The notes beneath the pieces are model-generated. The model was not told where the DNA came from and made no database searches. It worked only from the letters and a program-made list of their open reading frames with translations. Of a DNA stretch of 64,000 bases, positions 11,118-18,565 are shown piece after piece. This stretch comes from Aestuariibaculum sp. M13 (GTDB taxonomy: Bacteria > Bacteroidota > Bacteroidia > Flavobacteriales > Flavobacteriaceae), in assembly GCF_024723255.1 (NCBI RefSeq), contig NZ_JANIAC010000001.1, positions 449,548-513,547 of the forward strand, read 5' to 3'. The translations under genes were made by a program, and so were the position numbers. Within the stretch, counting starts at the first letter, position 1. Each line of letters begins with the position of its first letter.

Positions 11118-12305
11118 TTAGTCTAAAATCTCAGTTACCTGACCAGCACCTACAGTTCTACCACCTTCACGGATCGCGAAACGTAAACCTACGCTCATTG
11201 CGATTGGTTGAATTAATTCAACAGTGATAGTTAAGTTGTCTCCTGGCATTACCATCTCAACTCCTTCTGGTAAAGAAATGTTACCAGTTACGTCAGTTGT
11301 ACGTACGTAGAACTGTGGACGGTAGTTGTTGTGGAATGGAGTGTGACGTCCACCTTCTTCTTTCTTAAGGATATAAACCTCAGCTTTGAATTGTTTGTGT
11401 GGTGTTACAGAACCTGGCTTAACGATAACCATACCTCTTGAGATTTGGTTTTTATCGATACCTCTTAATAAGATACCTGCGTTATCTCCAGCTTCACCTC
11501 TATCTAAAATTTGACGGAACATCTCGATACCAGTGATAGTAGAAGTTAATTTCTCAGCACCCATACCAATGATTTCTACTGGATCTCCAGTTTTAGCAAT
11601 ACCTGTTTCGATACGACCAGTTGCTACAGTACCACGACCAGTAATAGAGAATACGTCTTCGATTGGCATTAAGAAAGGCTTATCGATCTCTCTTAATGGC
11701 TCTTCGATCCACTCATCACAAGCATCCATTAACGCCATAACAGTATCAACCCATTTTGCTTCACCATTTAAAGCTCCTAAAGCAGAACCTGAAATTACAG
11801 GACCATTATCTCCATCGTACTCGTAGAAAGATAATAAATCTCTAACTTCCATTTCTACTAACTCTAATAACTCTTCATCGTCAACCATATCCACTTTGTT
11901 CATGAATACTACGATACGAGGAATACCTACCTGACGACCTAATAAGATGTGCTCACGAGTTTGTGGCATAGGACCATCAGTTGCAGCTACTACTAAGATA
12001 GCACCATCCATTTGCGCAGCTCCAGTTACCATGTTCTTAACGTAATCGGCGTGACCTGGACAGTCAACGTGTGCGTAGTGACGTTTTGCAGTTGAATATT
12101 CTACGTGAGATGTATTAATAGTAATACCTCTTTCTTTCTCTTCCGGAGCGTTATCAATTTGATCAAATGATTTCGCTTCTGATAAACCTGCATCAGCTAA
12201 TACTTTAGTAATAGCAGCAGTTAAAGTTGTTTTACCGTGATCTACGTGTCCAATTGTACCAATATTTAAGTGTGGTTTTGAACGATCGAAAGTTGCCTTT
12301 GCCAT
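11118..12305 (-). CDS. tuf: Elongation factor Tu
   Basis: 395-residue GTPase that delivers aminoacyl-tRNA to the ribosomal A site. G1 motif GHVDHGKT is at residues 19-26. G3 (DCPGHAD) and G4 (NKVD) follow, and the GITI effector segment is intact. Domains 2 and 3 continue to the typical C-terminus ([15 protein letters not shown]). It is preceded by four tRNA genes and followed by tRNA-Trp, an arrangement common in Bacteroidota. Confidence 0.98.
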   Translation of the reverse strand: MAKATFDRSKPHLNIGTIGHVDHGKTTLTAAITKVLADAGLSEAKSFDQIDNAPEEKERGITINTSHVEYSTAKRHYAHVDCPGHADYVKNMVTGAAQMDGAILVVAATDGPMPQTREHILLGRQVGIPRIVVFMNKVDMVDDEELLELVEMEVRDLLSFYEYDGDNGPVISGSALGALNGEAKWVDTVMALMDACDEWIEEPLREIDKPFLMPIEDVFSITGRGTVATGRIETGIAKTGDPVEIIGMGAEKLTSTITGIEMFRQILDRGEAGDNAGILLRGIDKNQISRGMVIVKPGSVTPHKQFKAEVYILKKEEGGRHTPFHNNYRPQFYVRTTDVTGNISLPEGVEMVMPGDNLTITVELIQPIAMSVGLRFAIREGGRTVGAGQVTEILD

Positions 12306-12376
12306 GTTTTTTAAATAATTTAATCTTAGTTATATAATAATATTAGTGTATTCTAATCTTTCTTCTTCTAAAATAG

Positions 12377-12448
12377 AGCCAATGACGAGATTTGAACTCG
12401 TGACCTCTTCCTTACCAAGGAAACGCTCTACCCCTGAGCTACACCGGC
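12377..12448 (-). tRNA. tRNA-Thr (anticodon GGT)
   Basis: A 72-base cloverleaf with acceptor GCCGGTG/CATTGGC (two G-T pairs), D-arm TAGCTCAGGGGT, anticodon loop TTGGTAA and T-loop GTTCAAATC. No CCA is encoded. It is the last of four tRNA genes directly upstream of tuf and decodes ACC/ACU. Confidence 0.96.
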
Positions 12449-12460
12449 CTTAAATATTAG

Positions 12461-12533
12461 AGCGGGAGACCGGGTTCGAACCGGCGACATTCAGCTTGGA
12501 AGGCTGACGCTCTACCAACTGAGCTACTCCCGC
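12461..12533 (-). tRNA. tRNA-Gly (anticodon TCC)
   Basis: A 73-base cloverleaf with acceptor GCGGGAG/CTCCCGC, anticodon loop CTTCCAA and T-arm CCGGTTCGAACCCGG. No CCA is encoded. It is 12 bases upstream of tRNA-Thr(GGT) in the same transcript and decodes GGA/GGG. Confidence 0.97.
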
Positions 12534-12576
12534 AATTATTTAACAATTCCTTGTTTAGTTGAGACAAAATAAATTG

Positions 12577-12658
<82 letters not shown>

Positions 12659-12699
12659 AATTTTACCTTATTTTATCTTACTTTATTTTAAAGAACTTG

Positions 12700-12773
12700 A
12701 GCCGATAGAGGGACTCGAACCCACGACCTGCTGATTACAAATCAGCTGCTCTAGCCAGCTGAGCTATATCGGC
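12700..12773 (-). tRNA. tRNA-Thr (anticodon TGT)
   Basis: A 74-base cloverleaf with acceptor GCCGATA/TATCGGC, D-arm TAGCTCAGCTGGC, anticodon loop TTTGTAA and T-arm CGTGGGTTCGAGTCCC. It is the first gene of the tRNA-tuf operon, about 45 bases downstream of the predicted transcription start. It decodes ACA/ACG and complements the GGT isoacceptor in the same cluster. Confidence 0.97.
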
Positions 12774-12794
12774 TTATTTTTCCTTTTTTACGCA

Positions 12795-12822
12795 TAAAAA
12801 AGTCCGCTATTTCTAACGGACT
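12795..12822 (-). terminator. Intrinsic terminator downstream of hpf
   Basis: On the minus strand AGTCCG (12817-12822) pairs with CGGACT (12801-12806), with possible extra T-A pairs inside, and six T follow at 12795-12800. It would end the xerC-hpf transcript about 50 bases after the hpf stop. Unusually, the tRNA operon promoter lies between hpf and this hairpin, and its predicted start falls within the 5' arm. Confidence 0.75.
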
Positions 12823-12823
12823 G

Positions 12824-12853
12824 CAAATGTATATATAAATTTCATTATTCAAA
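12824..12853 (-). promoter_or_regulatory. Promoter of the tRNA-tuf-secE-nusG-rpl-rpoBC operon
   Basis: TTTG (12850-12853), an 18-base spacer, and TACATTTG (12824-12831) on the minus strand match the Bacteroidota housekeeping consensus TTTG-N17-23-TAnnTTTG. Transcription would start a few bases downstream, about 12816-12820, and run into tRNA-Thr(TGT). No other equally good promoter is seen before tuf. Confidence 0.75.
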
Positions 12854-12873
12854 ACATTTTTTGAAAAATATTT

Positions 12874-13176
12874 TCATAAATGTGCTCTTAATTTCTCTTT
12901 TCGCTTTTTAAGTTGTCTTTCTAACGATGCTGCAGCGGTATCTGCACCCTCTTCGAAGGTTTTGCATTGCTTTTTAACAACAAAACTATCACCGGGCACA
13001 CTAAGCCTCACTTCAAATATTTTATTCTCTTTATCACTGGTATTTTCAACTTTTAAAAACACATCAGACTGAATGACTTTGTCATAAAACAAATCTAATT
13101 TATCCATACGCTTTTGGATAAAATCTATTAATTTTCTATCAGCATTAAAATTAACGGATTGCGTGTTTACTTTCAT
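12874..13176 (-). CDS. hpf: Ribosome hibernation-promoting factor (short HPF/RaiA type)
   Basis: 100-residue protein of the HPF/YfiA family, which binds between the ribosomal subunits and stores inactive ribosomes in stationary phase. The beta-alpha-beta-beta-beta-alpha pattern is visible, with a basic C-terminal helix (LERQLKKRKEKLRAHL) that contacts rRNA. It is the short form without the dimerising tail. It lies 34 bases downstream of xerC in the same direction and is followed by an intrinsic terminator. Confidence 0.9.
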   Translation of the reverse strand: MKVNTQSVNFNADRKLIDFIQKRMDKLDLFYDKVIQSDVFLKVENTSDKENKIFEVRLSVPGDSFVVKKQCKTFEEGADTAAASLERQLKKRKEKLRAHL

Positions 13177-13210
13177 ACTACTTAGTTTTTTGGTTAAACA
13201 TTAATTCAAA

Positions 13211-14101
13211 CTATTTCTTGCTTCTGGGATGTGTATTAACGTGCACTTTTTTTAACTCGGCAATACTATTATGTGTATAGACCTGAGTGGCCGCCAAACT
13301 CGTGTGCCCGAGAAGCTCTTTTACAGCATTTAAATCGGCACCTTGATTTAGTAAATGTGTTGCGAAAGAATGCCTTAGAATATGTGGACTCTTTTTTACC
13401 TTAGAAGATGCTTTACTAAAATAATCATTTATTATTCTGTAAACAAGTGTTTCGTATATTTTAGCACCTTTTTTTGTTAAAAAAAGAATTTCGTTGTCTA
13501 CCACAATATCCAACGTATTTCGCACTTCTAAATACTGATGCAATGTTTTCAATACTGAACCTAATAACGGGAGTATGCGTTCTTTATTTCTTTTACCTAA
13601 TACTTTTAACGTTTTATTATTAAAGTCGATGCTGTTCATTTTTAACTGCACTAATTCAATGCGACGTATTCCGGTTGAATAAAACAACTCTATAATTAAC
13701 TTGTCTCGTATCCCTTCAAAATCATCTTCGAAATTAAAATCTTCAAGCACCTGCACTATTTCAGTTTCCGAAAACGGTACCCGTATTTTCTTTTTTGTTT
13801 TTAATGCTTTGTGTTTAACTAAAGGATTAACCTGAATGGTTTCGGTTTTTAGAAGAAACTTATAATAGGAATTTAAAGAGGATATTTTTCGATTCACACT
13901 TCGGTTTGACAAACCCTTTTCTACCAAAGTCACAATCCAAGCTCTTATTTGACCGTAATGAACTTCTTTAAGATCCTGCATTTGGTAATTGATTTGAATA
14001 AATTCTAAAAATTCATTTAAATCGGTTTGATAGGCTTTTACCGTTAATGCCGAGTAATGCTTTTCTAACAACAAATAATCTATAAAAGACTTAAAGGGCA
14101 T
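13211..14101 (-). CDS. xerC: Tyrosine site-specific recombinase XerC/XerD
   Basis: 296-residue tyrosine recombinase that resolves chromosome dimers at dif sites. The N-terminal SAM-like DNA-binding domain covers about residues 1-85. The catalytic set is complete: Arg146 (STGIRRIEL), Lys170, His240 and Arg243 (HILRHSFATH), His266 (LLGHTS) and nucleophile Tyr275 (TQVYTH). Length and context (core genes, no attachment sites or phage genes) fit a housekeeping Xer protein rather than a mobile integrase. Whether it is the XerC or XerD partner cannot be settled from this sequence. Confidence 0.88.
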   Translation of the reverse strand: MPFKSFIDYLLLEKHYSALTVKAYQTDLNEFLEFIQINYQMQDLKEVHYGQIRAWIVTLVEKGLSNRSVNRKISSLNSYYKFLLKTETIQVNPLVKHKALKTKKKIRVPFSETEIVQVLEDFNFEDDFEGIRDKLIIELFYSTGIRRIELVQLKMNSIDFNNKTLKVLGKRNKERILPLLGSVLKTLHQYLEVRNTLDIVVDNEILFLTKKGAKIYETLVYRIINDYFSKASSKVKKSPHILRHSFATHLLNQGADLNAVKELLGHTSLAATQVYTHNSIAELKKVHVNTHPRSKK

Positions 14102-14144
14102 ATGCTATTCTGGTTTATAATTACAAGGTACATAATTAAAATAA

Positions 14145-14183
14145 AAAATCGATTCAGATGATACTATTCCCTGAATCGATTTT
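14145..14183 (-). terminator. Intrinsic terminator after the DUF3500/HupE-like pair
   Basis: AAAATCGATTCAG (14145-14157) pairs exactly with CTGAATCGATTTT (14171-14183) around a 13-base loop. T-runs flank both sides, so it can work in both directions. It lies 28 bases past the stop of the gene at 14211 and separates that pair from xerC. Confidence 0.8.
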
Positions 14184-14210
14184 CTTTTTTCAACACAAAT
14201 CATATGCTTG

Positions 14211-14876
14211 TTAAAACATTCCCCTTATACTTTTATACAGTACAAAAATAACAACCAAACTTAACATTAACCCCAAACCTGCAAAAAGACTACTTGATTT
14301 TACTGCAGGTTCTACACTTTGCATTTGAATTACTAACGGCTTAAAAGTTTCTGAACTTACATCTAAAGTAATTTCTCCCAACATAAGGCTATCGGCCTGA
14401 TTGTCGAACACCTGATACACATCTATATCATGAGTCATCACTTCATAAATAACAGCATCGTAATTAAATGTAAACGCCTCTATTGGTATCTCTTTACTTG
14501 GCTCCAGCTTAAAATTCACAACCAGGAAAGGAATAACACCATGATGTCCTCCATAATTCGAATCGTCTTCATTAAAAGTAGAAAAAGAAAAAACATCAAC
14601 CTTCCAATTCTGATTTTCACTTTGTACATGAACATGCTTTTGAAAGTAAACTTTCATAAAAGCTGTATCTATATGCTCTGGATTTATTCTTTGTTTGATT
14701 GCAGACTCCAACTCTCCTAAAGGAAGCACAGCTTTTCCAATAATATGTGTTCCGTCTAGTTTTAAAGAAACTTTAGTTCCTGGTAAAGGATGTGCAAATG
14801 CATAGCAACTTATAAACAAGACGCCGCATAGCGTAACTATGTATTGCTTCAAATTAGTTCCCGCCATAATCGCCAT
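14211..14876 (-). CDS. HupE-ectodomain-like exported protein with a single C-terminal membrane anchor
   Basis: 221 residues (218 if the internal ATG at 14867 is used). An N-terminal signal peptide ends near FAHP. The mature start (HPLPGTKVSLKLDG, then LPLGELESAI) resembles the periplasmic N-terminal domain of HupE/UreJ-family proteins, which normally continue into several membrane spans. Here the protein ends with one membrane segment at about residues 196-214 followed by a short basic tail. The ATG at 14876 lies inside the 3' end of the DUF3500 gene (23-base overlap), so the two are translationally coupled. A terminator follows directly, so it is not a frameshifted long protein. Function is unknown; the HupE resemblance is from memory of the family and is tentative. 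Confidence 0.6.
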   Translation of the reverse strand: MAIMAGTNLKQYIVTLCGVLFISCYAFAHPLPGTKVSLKLDGTHIIGKAVLPLGELESAIKQRINPEHIDTAFMKVYFQKHVHVQSENQNWKVDVFSFSTFNEDDSNYGGHHGVIPFLVVNFKLEPSKEIPIEAFTFNYDAVIYEVMTHDIDVYQVFDNQADSLMLGEITLDVSSETFKPLVIQMQSVEPAVKSSSLFAGLGLMLSLVVIFVLYKSIRGMF

Positions 14877-15951
14877 TTTTATCTCTCCATACTGAATGCG
14901 GATGTGGATCTGAAAGAATCACCCCATTCTGAACACTAAATTCAATCCAAACCGAAGGGCCGTCTATACGAACATAATCTCCTTTAGTAGTCATGGTTGT
15001 TGTTCCCGAATAAGACACATAGGTATTGCTCAACTCGTTTTCGTAAGTTGTTAAAATATCTGCAGCGTCATCATCAGCGATATCTAACACATAAGTTTTT
15101 ATCGCTGCCATAACCAACTCCTGCTGAGCACTGGTTAAAGTTCCTACCTGTACACCAGAAGCTGTTGATGGAAAATTATCATCTGATTGCGGACCACACA
15201 ATAAATCATTCCAAGTTCCACTTAACTTAGCAGTGGTTAATTCTGAGCTTGACAACCCTTCCAACATCTCTGAAAATGCATCGCGTTCTTGATTTAAAGG
15301 CTGATTAGATTCACTGTTATAAGTAAAGGTTCCATACGGTTCTATACCTCTAAACGATGGTGTCGCCCCGACTAGCACGCCACCCTCATAAGTGTTAGCC
15401 AAAGCAAAATGATGCCCTCCAAACATAATCTCCCATAAGCCTGTTGTTGAAGGTGTTCCCAAAATAGCAATGTAATAATTTCCAGCACCATAACCACTAC
15501 CTCCTCCTGCAGCATTCAAATAATCATCAGCATTTAGTGTCTGTTCAATCTCTTCCCAACCTTCATTACTTGTTGTTCCTGCGGCCGCTTTAATCAAAGC
15601 TTTCGCATAAGACACCTTAGTATCGGTCATTTCTCCAAAAGATAGCCCTGGTCTATTTCTGTAGATTGATTCAGGAAAATTAGACCACTTTTTAGCTGTG
15701 GTTGTACTGTAAGACAATTGCACCGTTGTTTGTTCTGATGAACTTAACTGCGATAGAAAGGCCTCTGCAATACAAACCAACTGATTGATGCCCGTCTCAG
15801 AATCACAGGTTGTAATATCTATAGGGTCGGCTGTTGTACTCCCCGTTTCCTCTTCTGTTTCCGAACTTGAAGTTCCGTTATCACTACTACAGCTTAAAAC
15901 CAACATAGGACACATGAGCATAATAACAACATAATTAAAAAATCTTTTCAT
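14854..15951 (-). CDS. DUF3500 family lipoprotein
   Basis: 365 residues. A type II signal peptide ends in the lipobox VLS-Cys21, and the following Ser/Asp/Glu-rich stretch (CSSDNG...SETEEETG) may favour export to the cell surface. The body carries DUF3500 hallmarks: a Trp-rich GLWEIMFGGHHFALANTYEGG block, GATPSFRGIEP, and a C-terminal IDGPSVWIEFSVQNG...HPHSVWRDKNGDYGG segment. The biochemical role of DUF3500 is not known to me. It overlaps the HupE-ectodomain-like gene downstream, which suggests that the two act together at the envelope. Confidence 0.8.
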   Translation of the reverse strand: MKRFFNYVVIMLMCPMLVLSCSSDNGTSSSETEEETGSTTADPIDITTCDSETGINQLVCIAEAFLSQLSSSEQTTVQLSYSTTTAKKWSNFPESIYRNRPGLSFGEMTDTKVSYAKALIKAAAGTTSNEGWEEIEQTLNADDYLNAAGGGSGYGAGNYYIAILGTPSTTGLWEIMFGGHHFALANTYEGGVLVGATPSFRGIEPYGTFTYNSESNQPLNQERDAFSEMLEGLSSSELTTAKLSGTWNDLLCGPQSDDNFPSTASGVQVGTLTSAQQELVMAAIKTYVLDIADDDAADILTTYENELSNTYVSYSGTTTMTTKGDYVRIDGPSVWIEFSVQNGVILSDPHPHSVWRDKNGDYGGN

Positions 15952-16096
15952 AGTTTACTTAGTTTTAAATCAGGCTTCAATATTAATATCAAACTGATTG
16001 TCAAACCAATAAAACAGACCAACTCTAAAGATGTATTGACCAATCATCAAGAAGTTTCTTCGAAACAGATTTTACTAATCGTGATTTTAGGACAAA

Positions 16097-16130
16097 AAAA
16101 ATCCCGCTTAAATAATTAAGCGGGATTTTT
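16097..16130 (-). terminator. Intrinsic terminator of rpsU (bidirectional)
   Basis: AAAAATCCCGCTTAA (16097-16111) and its exact complement (16116-16130) form a 15-bp stem with loop ATAA. On the minus strand seven T follow, ending the rpsU transcript 20 bases past its stop. The rest of the 15952-16149 gap shows no gene; it should hold the DUF3500 promoter, but no strong match is visible. Confidence 0.85.
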
Positions 16131-16149
16131 ATGTATGAGTTAGAATCTA

Positions 16150-16344
16150 CTAGATATCTTCTGCATCTCTAAGTCTTTGAATGTATTGTGCTTTTTGAAT
16201 TTGCGCTCTACGCTCAACTGAAGGCTTTGTAAATTGCTTACGCGACTGTAATTGACGCTTAGCACCAGTTCTATCGAACTTTCTTTTAAAACGCTTTAGC
16301 GCTCTATCTATATTTTCTCCTTCTTTAATTGGTATAATTAACAT
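16150..16344 (-). CDS. rpsU: 30S ribosomal protein S21
   Basis: 64-residue basic protein of the small subunit that lies next to the 3' end of 16S rRNA. The sequence MLIIPIKEGENIDRALKRFK followed by an Arg/Lys-rich body is diagnostic. It is a single-gene unit with its own promoter (16382-16411) and terminator (16097-16130). Unlike the other genes here it has a consensus Shine-Dalgarno sequence. In Flavobacteriales, S21 helps hide the anti-Shine-Dalgarno in the ribosome, and this mRNA is reported to be regulated through that feature. Confidence 0.97.
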   Translation of the reverse strand: MLIIPIKEGENIDRALKRFKRKFDRTGAKRQLQSRKQFTKPSVERRAQIQKAQYIQRLRDAEDI

Positions 16345-16354
16345 AGTGTCTTAA

Positions 16355-16360
16355 CCTCCT
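16355..16360 (-). promoter_or_regulatory. Strong Shine-Dalgarno sequence of rpsU
   Basis: AGGAGG lies 10 bases upstream of the rpsU ATG, in the context GAGAGGAGGTTAAG. Consensus Shine-Dalgarno sites are otherwise absent from gene starts in this window, as usual in Bacteroidota. The site probably reads out ribosomes that lack S21 and so provides autogenous control. Confidence 0.85.
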
Positions 16361-16381
16361 CTCTTTTAGCATTTCGGGCTG

Positions 16382-16411
16382 CAAATATAAAAACTAATTT
16401 TTTATAAACAA
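16382..16411 (-). promoter_or_regulatory. Promoter of rpsU
   Basis: TTG (16409-16411), a 19-base spacer and TATATTTG (16382-16389) match the Bacteroidota consensus. The predicted start near 16375 gives a leader of about 30 bases that contains the Shine-Dalgarno sequence. Confidence 0.75.
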
Positions 16412-16424
16412 TTAAAAAAATAAA

Positions 16425-16456
16425 AAAAATAAAACCAGCTCAAATGAACTGGTTTT
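16425..16456 (-). terminator. Intrinsic terminator of the acyl-CoA dehydrogenase gene
   Basis: AAAACCAG (16431-16438) pairs with CTGGTTTT (16449-16456), with a possible inner TC/GA helix. On the minus strand a long T-rich tract follows toward the rpsU promoter. It lies about 40 bases past the stop at 16496. Confidence 0.65.
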
Positions 16457-16495
16457 TATAGCTATATTTTTTTCAAAGACTGTCAAACCAACAAT

Positions 16496-17653
16496 CTAGG
16501 TCGCTGGTTTATACTCCTTTTTATCAATCACTATTTTAGCTATAATTTCACGAAGAATCTCGGATGTTCCTCCTCCGATTGGTCCTAAACGGCTATCACG
16601 TAATAAACGTGCCATTGGATAATCTTCCATGTAGCCATAACCTCCTAAAAACTGTAAGCATTGGTAAATTACCTCGTCGGCCATTTTAGTTGATTTCAAT
16701 TTAGACATGGTTGCATGTTTAACAACATACTCACCTCTATTTAATCGAAAAGCAACGGAATAGTTAAACTCTTTACAGATTTCCATTTCAGTATATAAAT
16801 CGGCCAGAGAATGACGTAAAGCCTGGAATTGATCGATGGACTTACCAAAAGCCATTCGCTCTGACATATATTGTAACGCATACTCTAAAGCAAACTCGGC
16901 TCTCGCATGCGCATTGATACCCATGATTAAACGCTCTAAAGAAAAATGCTGCATAATGTATGCAAACCCTTTATTTTCCTCACCCATTAAATTAGTTACA
17001 GGAACTTTTACATTATCGAAAGCGATTTCGGCAGTATCTGAAGCTCTCCAACCTAATTTATCCAGTTTGGTTGCTGTAATACCTGCAGTTTCACGATCAA
17101 CCACAAAAATACTTACTCCTTTATTTCCTAACTCCGGATTGGTTTTAGCAGCAACAATTAAATAATCGCTATACACCCCATTGGTAATAAACGTTTTTGA
17201 CCCGTTTAAAATATAATGATCTCCTTCTTTATTTGCTGTAGTTCGCATACCCGCCACATCACTTCCCCCAAAAGGCTCTGTAATACACAGGCATCCTATT
17301 TTATCTCCAGAAATACTAGGTGCTAAATACTTTTCTTTAATAGACTCATCTCCCTCTGCATTTAGGTGTGTCATGGCTAAATACATATGTGCCCAAATAG
17401 CAGCAGCAAATCCACCAGAATTTACTTTTTGAAGTTCTTCTAAAAGAATAACCGTATAAAATAAATCTAAATTTAAACCACCATAAGCTTCCGGATAATT
17501 GATTCCGAAGAATCCCATATCTCCAAATTTCTTCCAAATGAATCTATCGATGGTTCCGGTTTTCTCCCAGTTTTCTATATGAGGTACAACTTCTTTTTGT
17601 AAAAAATCTTGAAGGCTTTTTCTAAAAAGGTGATGTTCTTCGGTGAAGTACAT
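16496..17653 (-). CDS. Acyl-CoA dehydrogenase (long-chain/isovaleryl-type active site)
   Basis: FAD enzyme that introduces the alpha-beta double bond in acyl-CoA and passes electrons to ETF. The start MYFTEEHHLF (17653) is preferred; an ATG at 17662 adds three residues and a TTG at 17683 would overlap the upstream stop. Family signatures are present: CLCITEPFGGSD, GSKTFITNG, and the C-terminal FLGGYGYMEDYP...RDSRLGPIGGGTSEI. The position that holds the catalytic Glu in short/medium-chain enzymes is Gly here (GGGT). The alternative Glu is in FSLERLI (about residue 240), as in long-chain and isovaleryl-CoA dehydrogenases. The substrate cannot be fixed further. Confidence 0.9.
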   Translation of the reverse strand: MYFTEEHHLFRKSLQDFLQKEVVPHIENWEKTGTIDRFIWKKFGDMGFFGINYPEAYGGLNLDLFYTVILLEELQKVNSGGFAAAIWAHMYLAMTHLNAEGDESIKEKYLAPSISGDKIGCLCITEPFGGSDVAGMRTTANKEGDHYILNGSKTFITNGVYSDYLIVAAKTNPELGNKGVSIFVVDRETAGITATKLDKLGWRASDTAEIAFDNVKVPVTNLMGEENKGFAYIMQHFSLERLIMGINAHARAEFALEYALQYMSERMAFGKSIDQFQALRHSLADLYTEMEICKEFNYSVAFRLNRGEYVVKHATMSKLKSTKMADEVIYQCLQFLGGYGYMEDYPMARLLRDSRLGPIGGGTSEILREIIAKIVIDKKEYKPAT

Positions 17654-17679
17654 ACTATTCATTAATCTGTCTTTTTTTT

Positions 17680-18546
17680 TCAATCGAGCGACAAATATAA
17701 TTTAATTATATCTATTTTATTAATAGGAAAGCCTTTAACTTTTGTTAATTCGTCTATCGATTTGTAGCCCTCACGCAACTGTCGCTGTTCAATAATACGA
17801 TAAGCTAAATCGTAATCGATATGCTGAATGGTAACTAATTGTTCCACTGTAGCGGTATTTACATTTATTTTCTCAAAGTTCCGTGGTGTTTTCACAGTAA
17901 ATTCGGAAGTGATACGTTGAATAACTTCAGGTGTTAAACCGTAAACATCCTCCAACTGAATATCTGCAATAAACCCTCCCGGGAATTTGTTTCTGAATTT
18001 TACAATGCGATCAGATAAAACATCTCCAACCCCATTAACCGTTTTCAACTGCGCCGCTGTTGCTTTGTTTAAATCTCGCTTTTCGGCAAATGTCTTCTCT
18101 CGTTTGACATATGCTGAAGCAACACTTGGTTTTGGATTACTTACCCACTCAGGGAATTTAAAATAAGGAGACATTGCATTTAAAAGCGAATCGGATACCT
18201 GAGTGACCTTTTGAAAATCTTCAACGGAATTTATCCACTTGTTTTGTTTCCTATGGTTTAATAATCGATCGATTTCTTCGTTTGTCATCCCTAGCTGAGC
18301 CCCTTTATAATCGGTAATGTAATTAGGATTGAACGGATAAATCTTAGGGTTGCTTTCTTCAAGTTGAACCAAACGAAGCGAATCCAGTTCCTGAGTAAAG
18401 GCTTCTAATGCCTCTTGATTTACCAAAACATCCTGAGACGGCGGGCGGTTAACATAAAAATATCCCACCTGAAGAACTACCATAATTAATAGCAATAAAA
18501 AAATCCCATTTCGCTGTTTTTTAGTAAACGTGAAATGGGATTTCAT
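17680..18546 (-). CDS. Helix-hairpin-helix protein (ComEA-like), membrane-anchored
   Basis: 288 residues. A basic N-terminus and one membrane segment (about residues 14-32) leave the rest periplasmic. At least three HhH-type units follow: about residues 70-125 (FNPNYITDYKGAQLGMT...), 155-215 (LNKATAAQLKTVNGVGDVLSDRI) and 225-285 (INVNTATVEQLVTIQHIDYDLAYRI). Such units bind DNA backbone non-specifically, and the family includes the competence DNA receptor ComEA. A role in DNA uptake is plausible, but no other competence genes are nearby. It ends about 27 bases before the acyl-CoA dehydrogenase start. Confidence 0.75.
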   Translation of the reverse strand: MKSHFTFTKKQRNGIFLLLLIMVVLQVGYFYVNRPPSQDVLVNQEALEAFTQELDSLRLVQLEESNPKIYPFNPNYITDYKGAQLGMTNEEIDRLLNHRKQNKWINSVEDFQKVTQVSDSLLNAMSPYFKFPEWVSNPKPSVASAYVKREKTFAEKRDLNKATAAQLKTVNGVGDVLSDRIVKFRNKFPGGFIADIQLEDVYGLTPEVIQRITSEFTVKTPRNFEKINVNTATVEQLVTIQHIDYDLAYRIIEQRQLREGYKSIDELTKVKGFPINKIDIIKLYLSLD

Positions 18547-18565
18547 ATTGAGTTAGTTTTTAGTT

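Noticed and set aside
13211-14101. Integrase of a mobile element next to the tRNA cluster
   Set aside because: Length and motifs fit a housekeeping Xer protein, hpf and core genes surround it, and no tRNA-end duplication or cargo is visible.
14211-14876. Frameshifted or truncated full-length HupE transporter
   Set aside because: The frame ends cleanly with an anchor helix and basic tail, and a strong terminator follows within 30 bases, leaving no remnant of further membrane spans.
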